From: DATIXJ01 sp963714795
Lineage (GTDB): Bacteria > Bacteroidota > Ignavibacteria > UBA10030 > SZUA-254
Assembly: GCA_963714795.1 (NCBI GenBank)
Contig: CAVQPS010000010.1
Span: 186,001 to 250,000, forward strand
DNA length: 64,000 nucleotides
Reading direction: 5' to 3'
In this document: positions 26,110-35,392 of the stretch, piece after piece
Layout of the letters: every line of letters starts with the position of its first letter
Position numbering within the stretch: the stretch's first letter is position 1
The notes under the pieces: generated by a model
Database searches by the model: none
Told to the model about the DNA's origin: nothing
What the model saw: only the letters and a program-made list of their open reading frames with translations
Made by a program: the position numbers and the translations under genes

Positions 26110-27612
26110 ATGAATATACAAGTATTTATCTTGTCGTCGCTCCTGTTAATCGGCGGTGAGACAATGCAATCCCAAACAAAAACCATCGGACAACATGGAG
26201 TACCATCCGGCATTCCGTTCAATCATTTCCATCCAACGAATCACAATCTAAAAATCGCAGCGGGATTCGTCCGGACTCCGATCGATTCGATCAAACAAAG
26301 ATTACTCTTGACCGGAAAGCAAATCCAATCGCAAACGGGTATCACAACCGGCCCGCAAATTATTCGCAACCTCTACCAGATTTGGGCAGGTAGCGACTGG
26401 ACAAATTCCACATTAGAAACCACTACGACCGATGCGAGCGGGAATGTCGTCGAAGACCTGTTCCAAACATGGGAAGACAGCGTATGGGTGAATGACAACC
26501 GGTATACATCTGTTTTCGACGAAAACGAAATCTCCGACCTCTACCAGATATGGGACGGCAGATCATGGGAAAACGACTGGCAACAAACGTATACGTACGA
26601 CGAACATGGAAGTGAGACGACCAGCTTATACCAGACATGGAACGGCAGCACGTGGGCAAGTATCTCTCAGGATTATTACACGTACGACGTAAACGGAAAC
26701 GAGACCGGTGATCTGAACCAGTCATGGAATGGTATCGTGTGGGAAGGAATTTCGTTGTACACATTTACGTACGATAACGACGGAAAATTGAAAAGTTTTG
26801 TGCATCAAATTCCCGATTGGCCGACATGGAAGAACATCGAACAATATTATTTTACCTACGACACGACCGGATTGGAGACCGGCTATTTGTATCAGAATTG
26901 GGTTGATAGTTCATGGGTAAATGTTTCGCAACATTTGTATGCATACGACCAAAATGGTAATGAGACGAACGATACCTATCAGAACTGGACCGGCAGTGCG
27001 TGGCTGAATCTCTCGCAACAGAATTACAGCTATGATGTGAAAAGAAACGAGTCCGGAGAGTTATACCAAACATGGAATCGCAATGGATGGCTGAATTACT
27101 TCCAGTATAATTTCCTGTATGATACCAAGGGACATAACACCGGCTCTGTGTATCAGGTATGGGCCGGTAGTACATGGACAATGATTGAACAATCCGTTTT
27201 GTCCTATGACAAGCACGGACAAAAAATCGTCGAGTTGTATCAGACCCAGAAAAATAACGACTGGACGAATGCCTCACGAAACTATTATGAATATCAACAA
27301 CTGATTTCCGAACAACCAAACCTGCCCGCTCAATTCCGTTTACTGGATAATTATCCCAACCCATTCAATTCCACTACCGTCATCAAGTACGAGTTGCCGG
27401 TACCGAGCTACATGTCATTAAGAGTGTACAATATCCTCGGTCAGATGGTTACAACGCTTGCCGAGGGATTGGAAGACGCCGGATTCAAAACCGTGTCATG
27501 GAACACCGGCAATCTTCCGAGCGGAGTTTATTTTTACCGGCTCGCAGCAAGCAACTTCAACTATCCGTCACAGAAATTTGTGCAGGTAAAGAAGATGATG
27601 TTCATGAAATAG
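26110..27612 (+). CDS. Exported tandem-repeat protein with type IX sorting domain
   Basis: A 500-residue secreted protein. A signal peptide (MNIQVFILSSLLLIGG) is followed, from about residue 80 to 395, by some eleven imperfect repeats of about 33 residues. The pattern is LYQ.W.GS.W.N....YTYD.NGNET, for example LYQTWNGSTWAS and TYQNWTGSAWLN. Regular Trp/Tyr and Asp/Asn-Gly turns suggest a beta-rich, RHS/YD-like or adhesin-like rod. The C-terminal 75 residues are a type IX sorting domain (NYPNPFNSTTVIKYELP, SGVYFYRLAAS). GGGAG precedes the ATG. Function unknown; surface attachment is inferred only. Confidence 0.85.
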   Translation: MNIQVFILSSLLLIGGETMQSQTKTIGQHGVPSGIPFNHFHPTNHNLKIAAGFVRTPIDSIKQRLLLTGKQIQSQTGITTGPQIIRNLYQIWAGSDWTNSTLETTTTDASGNVVEDLFQTWEDSVWVNDNRYTSVFDENEISDLYQIWDGRSWENDWQQTYTYDEHGSETTSLYQTWNGSTWASISQDYYTYDVNGNETGDLNQSWNGIVWEGISLYTFTYDNDGKLKSFVHQIPDWPTWKNIEQYYFTYDTTGLETGYLYQNWVDSSWVNVSQHLYAYDQNGNETNDTYQNWTGSAWLNLSQQNYSYDVKRNESGELYQTWNRNGWLNYFQYNFLYDTKGHNTGSVYQVWAGSTWTMIEQSVLSYDKHGQKIVELYQTQKNNDWTNASRNYYEYQQLISEQPNLPAQFRLLDNYPNPFNSTTVIKYELPVPSYMSLRVYNILGQMVTTLAEGLEDAGFKTVSWNTGNLPSGVYFYRLAASNFNYPSQKFVQVKKMMFMK

Positions 27613-27637
27613 TTTTCACTTCGGCATCCCTTAAATC

Positions 27638-27669
27638 AAAAAACCCCAACCGGAACAGTTGGGGTTTTT
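27638..27669. terminator. Bidirectional terminator between convergent genes
   Basis: AAAACCCCAAC (27640-27650) pairs with GTTGGGGTTTT (27658-27668) around a 7-base loop, with an A-run before and a T-run after. It serves the plus-strand repeat-protein gene and, read the other way, the minus-strand gene ending at 27698. Confidence 0.88.
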
Positions 27670-27697
27670 GTTGTAACATAACAAAACGGTTCGATTG

Positions 27698-28129
27698 TTA
27701 TTCCAATTTCTTTTCGATCGCGTTGCTCGTGCTGTCTTTCATCTTGGCGCCTTTTTTCATCATATCCGATTTGGTTTGCTTCATCTCTCCCGTTTTTTTC
27801 GACATCGCATCGGTTCCTTTTTTCTTCCACGACTTGCCCGTCGCTTTCATCGTATTGCCGACGCTGTCTTTCATGATAGTTGCCTTCTGCATCGCCGCAT
27901 TTCCTGCTGTTTCGCCTTTCTTCTTCCATTCCTTGCCGGTGCTTTGCACTTTATGTCCCACACTGTCTTTCATGATGGTTGCCTTCTGCATCATTCCTTC
28001 TTTGGCTTGATTCATCTGATCGCCACCCTGCTTCATCATATTGTTCATCGTACTATCCTGGGCAAGAACGACTGTTTGCATTGCAATAACCGCGATAACG
28101 ACTGCAACGAATACTCCGAATTTCTTCAT
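27698..28129 (-). CDS. Exported Lys/Met-rich protein with internal repeat, unknown function
   Basis: From the ATG at 28129 (AGGAGC upstream on the minus strand; the frame runs open to 28180) the product is 143 residues. A signal peptide (MKKFGVFVAVVIAVIAM, ending near VLAQ) is followed by a low-complexity, highly charged, probably helical chain. A segment of about 36 residues is duplicated: MQKATIMKDSVG then TGKEWKKKG, and again MQKATIMKDSVG then TGKSWKKKG. Further KMKDS and MKK motifs follow. The composition recalls LEA-like or other amphipathic-helix stress proteins; no family is assigned. Shares a terminator with the convergent gene. Confidence 0.72.
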   Translation of the reverse strand: MKKFGVFVAVVIAVIAMQTVVLAQDSTMNNMMKQGGDQMNQAKEGMMQKATIMKDSVGHKVQSTGKEWKKKGETAGNAAMQKATIMKDSVGNTMKATGKSWKKKGTDAMSKKTGEMKQTKSDMMKKGAKMKDSTSNAIEKKLE

Positions 28130-28354
28130 ACATGAGCTCCTGAAATGGTAAATGATTTTGTGAATTTTCTTGGGTTCCAAATGTATGAATCATTTCGGAC
28201 AGAATCAAACGTTCACACAATTAAATCCTATTCATTTTTGACGAGAAAACCGACCGTCTCTGATACCGAAATCCACCGATGGAAACGGTACATTAAATAA
28301 GAATTACGAATCGATTCCGTTATTAGTGATGCAACCTGTAAAATCACGGTATTA

Positions 28355-28567
28355 AGTTTTTTCTTGAAAACGTAGCATGACCTGTCATTCCCACATGTTG
28401 TAAGTGGGAATCCAGAGCGCAGGAAAACTCTTTCTGGATGCCCGCTTAAAACGTGCGGGCATGACAGGACGTGTCTTTCCCGAATCCTGTCCCGCAACGT
28501 TTTAATGCGGGAGCTTTAATCAGGAATCCAGAACACTGACTTCCTTTTAGCATACCGCCAATTGACT
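28355..28567 (+). repeat. Long intergenic direct repeat, copy 2
   Basis: About 213 bp, in the same orientation as copy 1. It contains CTGTCATTCCC, an inverted GTGGGAATCCAG region, GCCCGCTT aaaa CGTGCGGGC and TCCCGCA acgtttta ATGCGGGA hairpins, and ends CCGCCAATTGACT. Its first 16 bases resemble the 3' end of phoR, suggesting that copy 1 carried or captured that end. Copies 1 and 2 bracket a 2.4-kb segment with two genes. Confidence 0.7.
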
Positions 28568-28592
28568 GACCGAAACATTTTTCGTATATTTA
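28562..28592 (+). promoter_or_regulatory. Bacteroidota-type promoter of the lipoprotein gene at 28626
   Basis: TTG (28562-28564), a 20-base spacer and TATATTTA (28585-28592) are one base off the TAnnTTTG -7 element. The TTG lies in the last bases of repeat copy 2. A start about 6-8 bases on would leave a leader of about 27 nt with GGAG at 28616. Confidence 0.55.
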
Positions 28593-28625
28593 AAGAAATC
28601 TCTGGGGGATTGATTGGAGTATTTT

Positions 28626-29141
28626 ATGAAAGAACAATTCGTTATCACATTTCTATTTTCTTTGGTTTTCCTTTCTGGGTGCGCCTCCACAAGCAGCACA
28701 CTTTACAACAAAGAGGGCATTGCACAAATCAAATCATGGGAAATCATCTTTGCTTACGAATCCGGTGAAGTTGAAGAGACCATCTCGAATCAAGGCGAAT
28801 CGACTGCCAGGATAATGAAAACCGGACAATCATCAAGCGATCTTCAACTTCGAGATGATATTTTCTTCCATCTAAAAGATAAACTTAATCTATCTATCAC
28901 TAAAGATTCAGCCCAAGCAGACGGACAAATTCGTTTGCATGCTGTCCATTTTTTAGGCGGCGGCTTCAAATCTCTGGATGTTTCCCTCTATGACAAGAAC
29001 AACCAAATCCTTGCCCGTGTTCGAATTAAGAATGGCGACCGAAATGCTACCTTCAAAGACGATGACGATTTTGCGGAATATGCTGGAGACGCCATTTCTG
29101 AACTCTTAAATCCAAGCAGTAATGGAACCGATAATCATTGA
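28626..29141 (+). CDS. Lipoprotein of unknown function
   Basis: From the ATG at 28626 (GGAG at 28616-28619) the product is 171 residues, beginning MKEQFVITFLFSLVFLSGC, a clear lipoprotein signal with lipobox LSGC. The mature part has alternating polar and hydrophobic stretches (SWEIIFAYESGEVEE, QIRLHAVHFLGGGFKSLDVSLYD) that look like a small beta-sandwich, then a helical C-terminus. I recognise no family; it resembles small outer-membrane-associated lipoproteins that resist annotation. Monocistronic as far as can be seen. Confidence 0.75.
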   Translation: MKEQFVITFLFSLVFLSGCASTSSTLYNKEGIAQIKSWEIIFAYESGEVEETISNQGESTARIMKTGQSSSDLQLRDDIFFHLKDKLNLSITKDSAQADGQIRLHAVHFLGGGFKSLDVSLYDKNNQILARVRIKNGDRNATFKDDDDFAEYAGDAISELLNPSSNGTDNH

Positions 29142-29268
29142 CGATCACAGATAACGAAACAAATTATTTGTGGACCACCGAGAGATCAATCTTTTTTTGA
29201 TAATAAAACTCAATACCAAGACGTATATAACTTAAATTAATTGAAAATAATTTTGTTTACCTAATTTT

Positions 29269-29592
29269 ATGTTTATAGAATTTGTAATTCCAATATCATT
29301 AGCTGTCATGAGTACGATGATCATTTGGTCGTTTACCTCGCAATCAAAGTTCAAACAAACATTACCTTTTGCCCTTATTCTAAATATTATGTTTGGTGCT
29401 GGTATTTTTGTTTGGAATTCAGCAATTTCGATCTGCATAGAACGATTCACTAATTCTCATGGTGGTGAAGAAGTTTTTGTTTCTGAATCTTACGACCCGC
29501 TGATTATTTCTAATTATTGGTTCACTCTGCCAATAGCAATAATTATCATCTTATTGTTTCTTAATCACTTTGTTGTATACAATAAAAAGTAG
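29269..29592 (+). CDS. Small membrane protein, unknown
   Basis: A 107-residue protein with three predicted membrane segments (about 2-21, 33-53 and 82-102) and a short acidic loop (NSHGGEEVFVSES). The gene is clearly more AT-rich than its neighbours, using TTT/ATT/AAT codons, which suggests recent acquisition. No recognisable ribosome site and no homologous family come to mind. Its continuous hydrophobic periodicity supports a real protein. Confidence 0.5.
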   Translation: MFIEFVIPISLAVMSTMIIWSFTSQSKFKQTLPFALILNIMFGAGIFVWNSAISICIERFTNSHGGEEVFVSESYDPLIISNYWFTLPIAIIIILLFLNHFVVYNKK

Positions 29593-29625
29593 CTACAACA
29601 TTTTTTGCGTTAAGCAATATCATCG

Positions 29626-30057
29626 ATGAAAACGTACAAAATGTCCGCTCACATCAGAAAGTATTACGACAAGTGGGTATATAGCGAAACACTACTTGAT
29701 TTGCCAAATATTGGCAAGTTCTATAACTTTATTAAAGTGTGCGTCAAACATCAAGGCAAAAAATATTGGAATGGCCACCGACTTAGATATTTCTTAGAGC
29801 AAGATATTCCACAACGGTACGACAATGAAGATTACGCTGAACAGATGATCAGACAAGCCGTCTCGATATTCGATCATATTTTATCTTATGAGAGAGCAAG
29901 TGGATATGATTATTGGCTTGAAATCAAAAGTCCATATGAATACAAGACAGCACTAAGCAATCTTCGGAACGCAAAGAATGAACCGCTTTACACTGATCAA
30001 CAGGTTGAGTTTGAAGTGAGCCATAAGTATGGTATCGATTGGAAAAGGAAATATTAG
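29626..30057 (+). CDS. Hypothetical protein, AT-rich
   Basis: A 143-residue soluble protein rich in Tyr, Lys and Asp (MKTYKMSAHIRKYYDKWVY, then GKKYWNGHRLRYFLEQDIP). It has no signal, membrane segment or catalytic motif that I recognise. It lies 33 bp after the small membrane protein gene in the same AT-rich patch, so the two may have arrived together. Composition and length argue for a true gene; its role is unknown. Confidence 0.55.
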   Translation: MKTYKMSAHIRKYYDKWVYSETLLDLPNIGKFYNFIKVCVKHQGKKYWNGHRLRYFLEQDIPQRYDNEDYAEQMIRQAVSIFDHILSYERASGYDYWLEIKSPYEYKTALSNLRNAKNEPLYTDQQVEFEVSHKYGIDWKRKY

Positions 30058-30194
30058 TTATCAATTCCAGCACAATTTTCAGTCGGGCCAAAAGAACCGA
30101 CTGCACAGATCTTCCCTCATTTGATTTATTTCCCAATTTCCCCTACATTGTTGCAAATTTCGTTGTCTTGTCAGACCATCCGAAAGAAGAACCA

Positions 30195-33100
30195 ATGAAA
30201 TCCCTCTCATTCACTTTGTTCACTCTCCTTCTGCTTCTCTGTGTAACTCCGATGTTCGCATTGAAAGAAGCACGCTTCATGCAAACACCCGACGTTCACA
30301 AAGACAAAATTATTTTCACCTATCAGGGCGATATCTGGAGCGTCGATATCGGCGGCGGAGTCGCAAGCCGCATTACGAACTCCCCCGGCGCCGAATACCT
30401 GGGCAAAATTCTCGCCCGACGGCAAGTGGATCGCCTTCACCGGAAACTACGACGGCTCGACAAACGCCTACGTCATGCCGGTCGATGGCGGAGCGCCGCA
30501 ACGCATCACGTACATTCCCGGCTCCGTGCAAACAATCGGCTGGACGCCGGACGGACAGCGCGTTGTCGTCCGCTCGTATTACGAAAATTATATCGGCCGC
30601 GACCCGAATCTGTATTTTGTCGACAAGAACGGCTCCGCACCGGAACGCTTCCCGCTCGACCGCGGTCGGCTCTGCAGTTTCAACAACGACGGCTCGGCAA
30701 TCCTTTACCAGCGCCGCGGCGACGAAGAATATCAGCGCAAGCGGTATACCGGCGGCCAGTATCCCGATATCTGGAAATATGATTTCACCACGAACACATT
30801 TACTGCCATCACATCGTACGTCGGCAAGAACGCTTACCCGATGTGGGTCGGCAACACGATGTATTATGTTTCCGATCAGACGAACAAAGTTTCCAACATA
30901 CACAAAATGGATTTAGCGACAAAAGCGATTACCGCGGTGACGACATTCGCCGACGTCGACGTTATCAATCCATCGACCGACGGCGAGCATATCGTGTTTC
31001 TGCACGACGGCTATCTGAACGTTCTCGATATCGCCACCGGCACTGCTAAAAAAATTACGGTGCAGGTTGCAGCAGACGATTGGGCAAGCCGTCCGCGCAT
31101 CATCAATCCGAAAGATTATATCCACTGGATGAATGTCGGCAACAACGGCAAGACGGCAGTCGTCGAAGCACGCGGCGATGTTTTTGTTGCGCCATCCGAC
31201 AATAATATTGTCAAAGATATTTCCAACACACCGGGCACGCGCGAAATGTATCCGCAAATCTCTCCCGACGGAAAAGAAGTCGCATTTTTCTCCGACAAAA
31301 CCGGCGAGTATCAATTGTACACGCAACCGATCGAAGGCGGCGAATGGAAACAGCTCACCACAACGCTCGAACGATTGAACTATCACCTGCTCTGGTCGCC
31401 GGACGGAAAGAAAATTCTTTTCGGCAATAAAGATTTTACGATTTTTTACGTCGACGTCGCCACGAAGAAAATCACCACCGTCGATCATTCGAATCAGATG
31501 AAGAACGACGAGTTCTACTGGGAAATCAGCGACTACAGCTGGTCGCCGGACAGCAAATGGATCTGTTACAGTCTTGTTTCGTACAACCGGAACAGCCAGA
31601 TTTTCATCTACAATCTCGAAACCGCAAAACGGTATCCGGTCACGGATGATTTTTATGACAATCTCAATCCCTGCTTCGATCGAACGGCGAGTATCTCTAT
31701 TATTTATCGAGCCGGAACTTCGACATAACGATGGATTTTTATGAGGATAACCACGTCGTCTCGAAACCGCAGAACGTGATGGTCGTGCAATTGAAGAACG
31801 ACGAGCGTCCGCCCTTTGCCGATACGTCCGGCGCAAAATCAAAAGGCGGTCCGTTCCGCATCGACATCGACGGCTTGAAAGACCGAACGTATCCGATTCC
31901 GAACGAAACGGGAAATTTCTTTTTCCTGAAAGCCGGAAAAGGAAAAGTGATGTGGTCGTCCGTCGATCAATTCACCGAAGCGGAGTATGAAGAAATTTTC
32001 AAACCGGGCGCTTCGACAAAATGGCAACTGCATATGTACGGCATGCATGAACGGAACGATAATATTCTGAACGATAAAATCCGTGACTTCAATCTTTCTC
32101 CGAACGGTGAGAATATCATGATCCAGAGCGGATCGGATTATTATACCACGTCCGTCGACACGGCATATTCCTCAAAATCGTTGGGAACGAAACTCAAATT
32201 CAACGGCATGACATATCTTGCCGATTACCGGCAGGAGTGGATGCAGATTCTTAACGACATGTGGCGATGGTACCGTGACTTTTTCGCCGATGCCGCGATG
32301 GTCGGAACGGATTGGAAAGCATTGGGTGACAGATACCGCTCGTACATTCCGTATATCAATTCACGCGACGATCTGAACTGGGTCATGCAGCAGCTTGCCG
32401 GGGAACTTGCCACGTCGCACACATACATCGGCGGCGGCGACGTCGGACCGAATCTGATCACTCCTTCGCCCGTTTACACCGGATGGCTCGGTGCGGATTT
32501 AATTGCCGATAAGAAAAGCGGATATTACAAGTTTCAAACAATTTACGGTCCGACGGAATATAATGAGAACGTCACATCGCCACTCGTGCGACCGGATATT
32601 CATGTGGAAGAAGGAGAATATCTGATTGCAATCGACGGGCAGAAGATTATCCGTTCCGGAAGATTACAATAAATATCTTGCAGGTCGTCGCCGGACAAAA
32701 AGTAAAATTGACCGTAAACACATTCCCCATCGGCATAAGGCGCGCGGACATACGAAGTCGAGCCGATGCGCGGCGACGGCGGTCTCCGCTATCTCCACTG
32801 GCTGACGAAGAATATCCACAAAGTGCTTGCCGCAACGGACGGGAAAGTCGGGTACATGCACATCACCGCGATGGGCTCCGGCGGAATCGGCGAGTTCGAT
32901 AAATTCTGGCGCGCGTTCCGTTACAAAGACGGATTGATCATCGATGTGCGGAGAAACAGCGGCGGCTGGACGGAATATTTCATGATCGATAAATTGGAAC
33001 GAAAATTTACTGCACAAAATGTTCTGAGAAATATGGTTCCGTTCCGCTATCCGGGAAGCGTATCGAGCGGAAATTATGTCGTCGTCTCGAATGAAAACAA

Positions 33101-33440
33101 TGGTTCGGACGGTGAAGCATTCGTCGAAGATTTCAAAGCGCGGAATCTCGGCACGGTGGTCGGTGTGCCGTCGTGGGGCGGACTCGTCGGCATTCTGAAT
33201 ACGCAACGGACGATCGATAACGGAAGCGTCGAGCAATCGAATAATGCTTTCTATAATGCCGATGGAAAATGGCTTGTAGAAAATCACGGCGCGGATCCGG
33301 ATATCGTTCTCGACAACGATCCGGCAAGCATCATGGCAGGAAAAGATCTTCAGTTAGACAAGGCAATTGAGACTGCATTGAAAAATATTCCTGAGAAAGG
33401 ATTCAAGTTTCCGCCGGTGCCGCAATATCCGAAGCGGTAA
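30195..33440 (+). pseudogene. Tricorn-like S41 protease gene broken by several frameshifts
   Basis: Together the fragments read as one tricorn-type protease of about 1080 residues. A signal peptide (MKSLSFTLFTLLLLL) is followed by beta-propeller blades (KIIFTYQGDIWSVD, WSPDGKKILFGNK), a PDZ-like part, and the S41 serine protease core (VDVRRNSGGWTEYF, ENNGSDGEAFVEDFK with the catalytic Ser). The frame is split into 30195-30782, 30475-31728, 31731-32672 and 32766-33440. I locate an extra base in the A-run 30405-30408 (GKFSPDGKW restored), a lost base near 31680 (NGEYLYYLSSRNF restored), and further single-base shifts near 32653, 32680 and 32736. Either the gene is decayed or this stretch of sequence is poor. 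Confidence 0.85.
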
Positions 33441-33449
33441 AACGATCTC

Positions 33450-33881
33450 TTGAGACTCTGGAGCGTACATCCGCAATATCTTGACGCGAAAGGTCTTGTC
33501 GCCTGCTGGCGGGAAAGTTTGCTTGCCAAAGCAGTATTATCGGGAAAAACGCGCGGGTATCGCATGCACCCGCAACTCATACGATTCCGCGCGCATCCCA
33601 CACCGGTAGCCGCCGTCAACCGGTACTTATTTGAATTGTATATCGAAGCCACAAAACGCGGATATACTTTCGACAGGAAAAAAATCGGGCGGATGCGTTC
33701 CGATCGCAAAATTCCTGTTACACGCGGACAAGCTGATTACGAAATGGCTCACCTGAAGCGAAAGCTCCGGAAACGAGATCATAAAAAATATCTCGCCATC
33801 CGAACGGTTAAAACTCCCGAATTACATCCGTTATTCAAAATAGTAAAAGGCAGTATCGAGATGTGGGAACGCGGGCGGTGA
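33450..33881 (+). CDS. Pyrimidine-dimer DNA glycosylase (endonuclease V-like)
   Basis: A 143-residue protein starting MRLWSVHPQYLDAKGLVACWRE, then VLSGKTRGYRMHPQLIRFR, then VNRYLFELYIEATKRGY. This is the pattern of the bacterial Pyr_excise family related to phage T4 endonuclease V, which cuts the glycosyl bond of UV photodimers; the Glu of the WRE segment corresponds to the catalytic Glu region. The start codon is TTG at 33450, forced by the conserved family N-terminus, and no ribosome site is evident. It lies 10 bp after the broken protease gene. Family call from memory of the pattern. Confidence 0.72.
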   Translation: MRLWSVHPQYLDAKGLVACWRESLLAKAVLSGKTRGYRMHPQLIRFRAHPTPVAAVNRYLFELYIEATKRGYTFDRKKIGRMRSDRKIPVTRGQADYEMAHLKRKLRKRDHKKYLAIRTVKTPELHPLFKIVKGSIEMWERGR

Positions 33882-33946
33882 GGTTGTTTTGCTGAAATAA
33901 TTTTTGTACTATCATTATACATTCTTAAATATTTCCGGGCGGGAAT

Positions 33947-35269
33947 ATGAAACAATGCTTATCGGCTATCTTTCTATTTTTTTCGCTTACGTCTTTTATT
34001 TGCCAGCCATCGAGTAAACCAACAATCATTTATTTTCGGACGACATATCCTGGCAGATTTGCCGGTGGAGCTATAAAAGTACTGACCATTTCTCCAGATG
34101 GTGTTGTGTCCGACGTAAACGGGTATCCAAAAATATCTGAACAATTAACACCGGCAGAACATGATAATATTCTGCAAATGTTTGAAGGTTTTGATACACT
34201 TGACACTTCCTATGCCCCACTTAATGGAGGATGTAATTCCGCTCACTTTGAACATTTTAAAGTCGAAACAGCGGACAAAGAGAAGGAGGTTGTTTTAGCT
34301 GGCTGTGAGACTTTTATTGTGGATGAGAATAGACCGGAGGTGAGACAACTATTGAAAATTCTTTACACTTTTTGGAATTTAGGAGAATCAATTTATGAAC
34401 GTGAACGTCCTTGGAACGGAGTTAAAATCACATTCAAACTTAATAAACTCGTGTATAGACTAAACGATACAATTAAGTGTACTGCTGTAATTGATAATCC
34501 TACCGACAGTGGGCGGACGCTATATTTTCACCATCAGCAACAACTTGGGTTTGTGATTCGCGGCTTGGGGATTAATATTTACCCACTTGTATCTGAATTT
34601 GATAGCACTACACCTCCAAGTGAGATATTTATTCAGCCGCATGAGAAAAGAGAGATTACAACTTCCGTAAATCTGTACTTGCCAAAGTACACATCGAAGT
34701 CTAACATTCAAGTGGATTCATTAAAAAAACCAGGTGATTATAGATTTTTTCCGCAACTTTTTATTGGACGGCACAATTCTTTTGATCCAATTATTGGCCG
34801 GTACGCAAATGAATTTAATCCAAGCCATCCCATCTTTTTTGAAATTGCTGATAGTTCATGTCCCATTGGCGGCCGGCTGGAATATGATACATTACGAATC
34901 AACGGTATCAGAAAACTTATCTTTACATTGACGATACAAAATTGGACAGATCGGTCTATCAATCTTGGTCTACAAAACCCCCTTGGAATTATAATTCAGA
35001 TTTTTGGAGGTACTTACTCCAATCATAAATTTCCGCTTCCTCAACTTATCTTTGAATCTAAGGCAGATGGTGACGGTAAAACCGAAAATCAGATTCTCAA
35101 TCAAGGTGAGTTGAGAACATTTACTTATACTTTTGATCCGGATACTCTCCGAGAAGGTACATATACGAACGGTGTTTATGTAAAAGTAAAACTCGCATCA
35201 AGTCAAATCCTGTTTGAACGATCTATTTATGTGATCGTAGATGATGATCTGTATCCTCGGTGGAAGTAG
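33947..35269 (+). CDS. Exported protein of unknown function, AT-rich
   Basis: A 440-residue protein with a signal sequence (MKQCLSAIFLFFSLTSFIC); the Cys at residue 19 could be lipidated but the lipobox is weak. The mature part is beta-rich, with segments such as VYRLNDTIKCTAVIDNPTD, ITTSVNLYLP and TLTIQNWTDRSINLGL that look like Ig-like or intracellular-protease-inhibitor-like sandwiches. No enzyme motif is seen. The gene is distinctly AT-rich compared with the core genes. A ribosome site (GGGCGGGAA) lies before the ATG. Function not assigned. Confidence 0.72.
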   Translation: MKQCLSAIFLFFSLTSFICQPSSKPTIIYFRTTYPGRFAGGAIKVLTISPDGVVSDVNGYPKISEQLTPAEHDNILQMFEGFDTLDTSYAPLNGGCNSAHFEHFKVETADKEKEVVLAGCETFIVDENRPEVRQLLKILYTFWNLGESIYERERPWNGVKITFKLNKLVYRLNDTIKCTAVIDNPTDSGRTLYFHHQQQLGFVIRGLGINIYPLVSEFDSTTPPSEIFIQPHEKREITTSVNLYLPKYTSKSNIQVDSLKKPGDYRFFPQLFIGRHNSFDPIIGRYANEFNPSHPIFFEIADSSCPIGGRLEYDTLRINGIRKLIFTLTIQNWTDRSINLGLQNPLGIIIQIFGGTYSNHKFPLPQLIFESKADGDGKTENQILNQGELRTFTYTFDPDTLREGTYTNGVYVKVKLASSQILFERSIYVIVDDDLYPRWK

Positions 35270-35392
35270 ATGCCGAACTTTTAACATTATATCAAGAGGG
35301 TTATCCCAGCATTCCCGAATTTGCAAATCTGCTCATAAAGGATTATCCTTATATCAGAATCTTCCATTCAATCAAACCATAAGGAGTAATTC

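Larger units (their letters stand above)
28130..28625. other. Divergent intergenic region with repeat copy 2
   Basis: It holds the upstream region of the Lys/Met-rich protein gene, the long repeat (28355-28567) and the promoter of the plus-strand lipoprotein gene (28562-28592). The part at 28200-28350 shows nothing I can support. Confidence 0.5.

Noticed and set aside
26852..27364. A 170-codon minus-strand open frame inside the tandem-repeat protein gene.
   Set aside because: It is caused by the regular repeat composition; the plus-strand product has a signal peptide and sorting domain.
25728..28567. CRISPR array or transposon made of the hairpin-rich repeats.
   Set aside because: There are only two long, internally variable copies, no regular spacers, and no transposase or cas gene nearby.
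30195..33440. Programmed frameshifting in the tricorn-like gene.
   Set aside because: Five or more shifts at sites without a shared slippery sequence fit decay or error, not programmed recoding.
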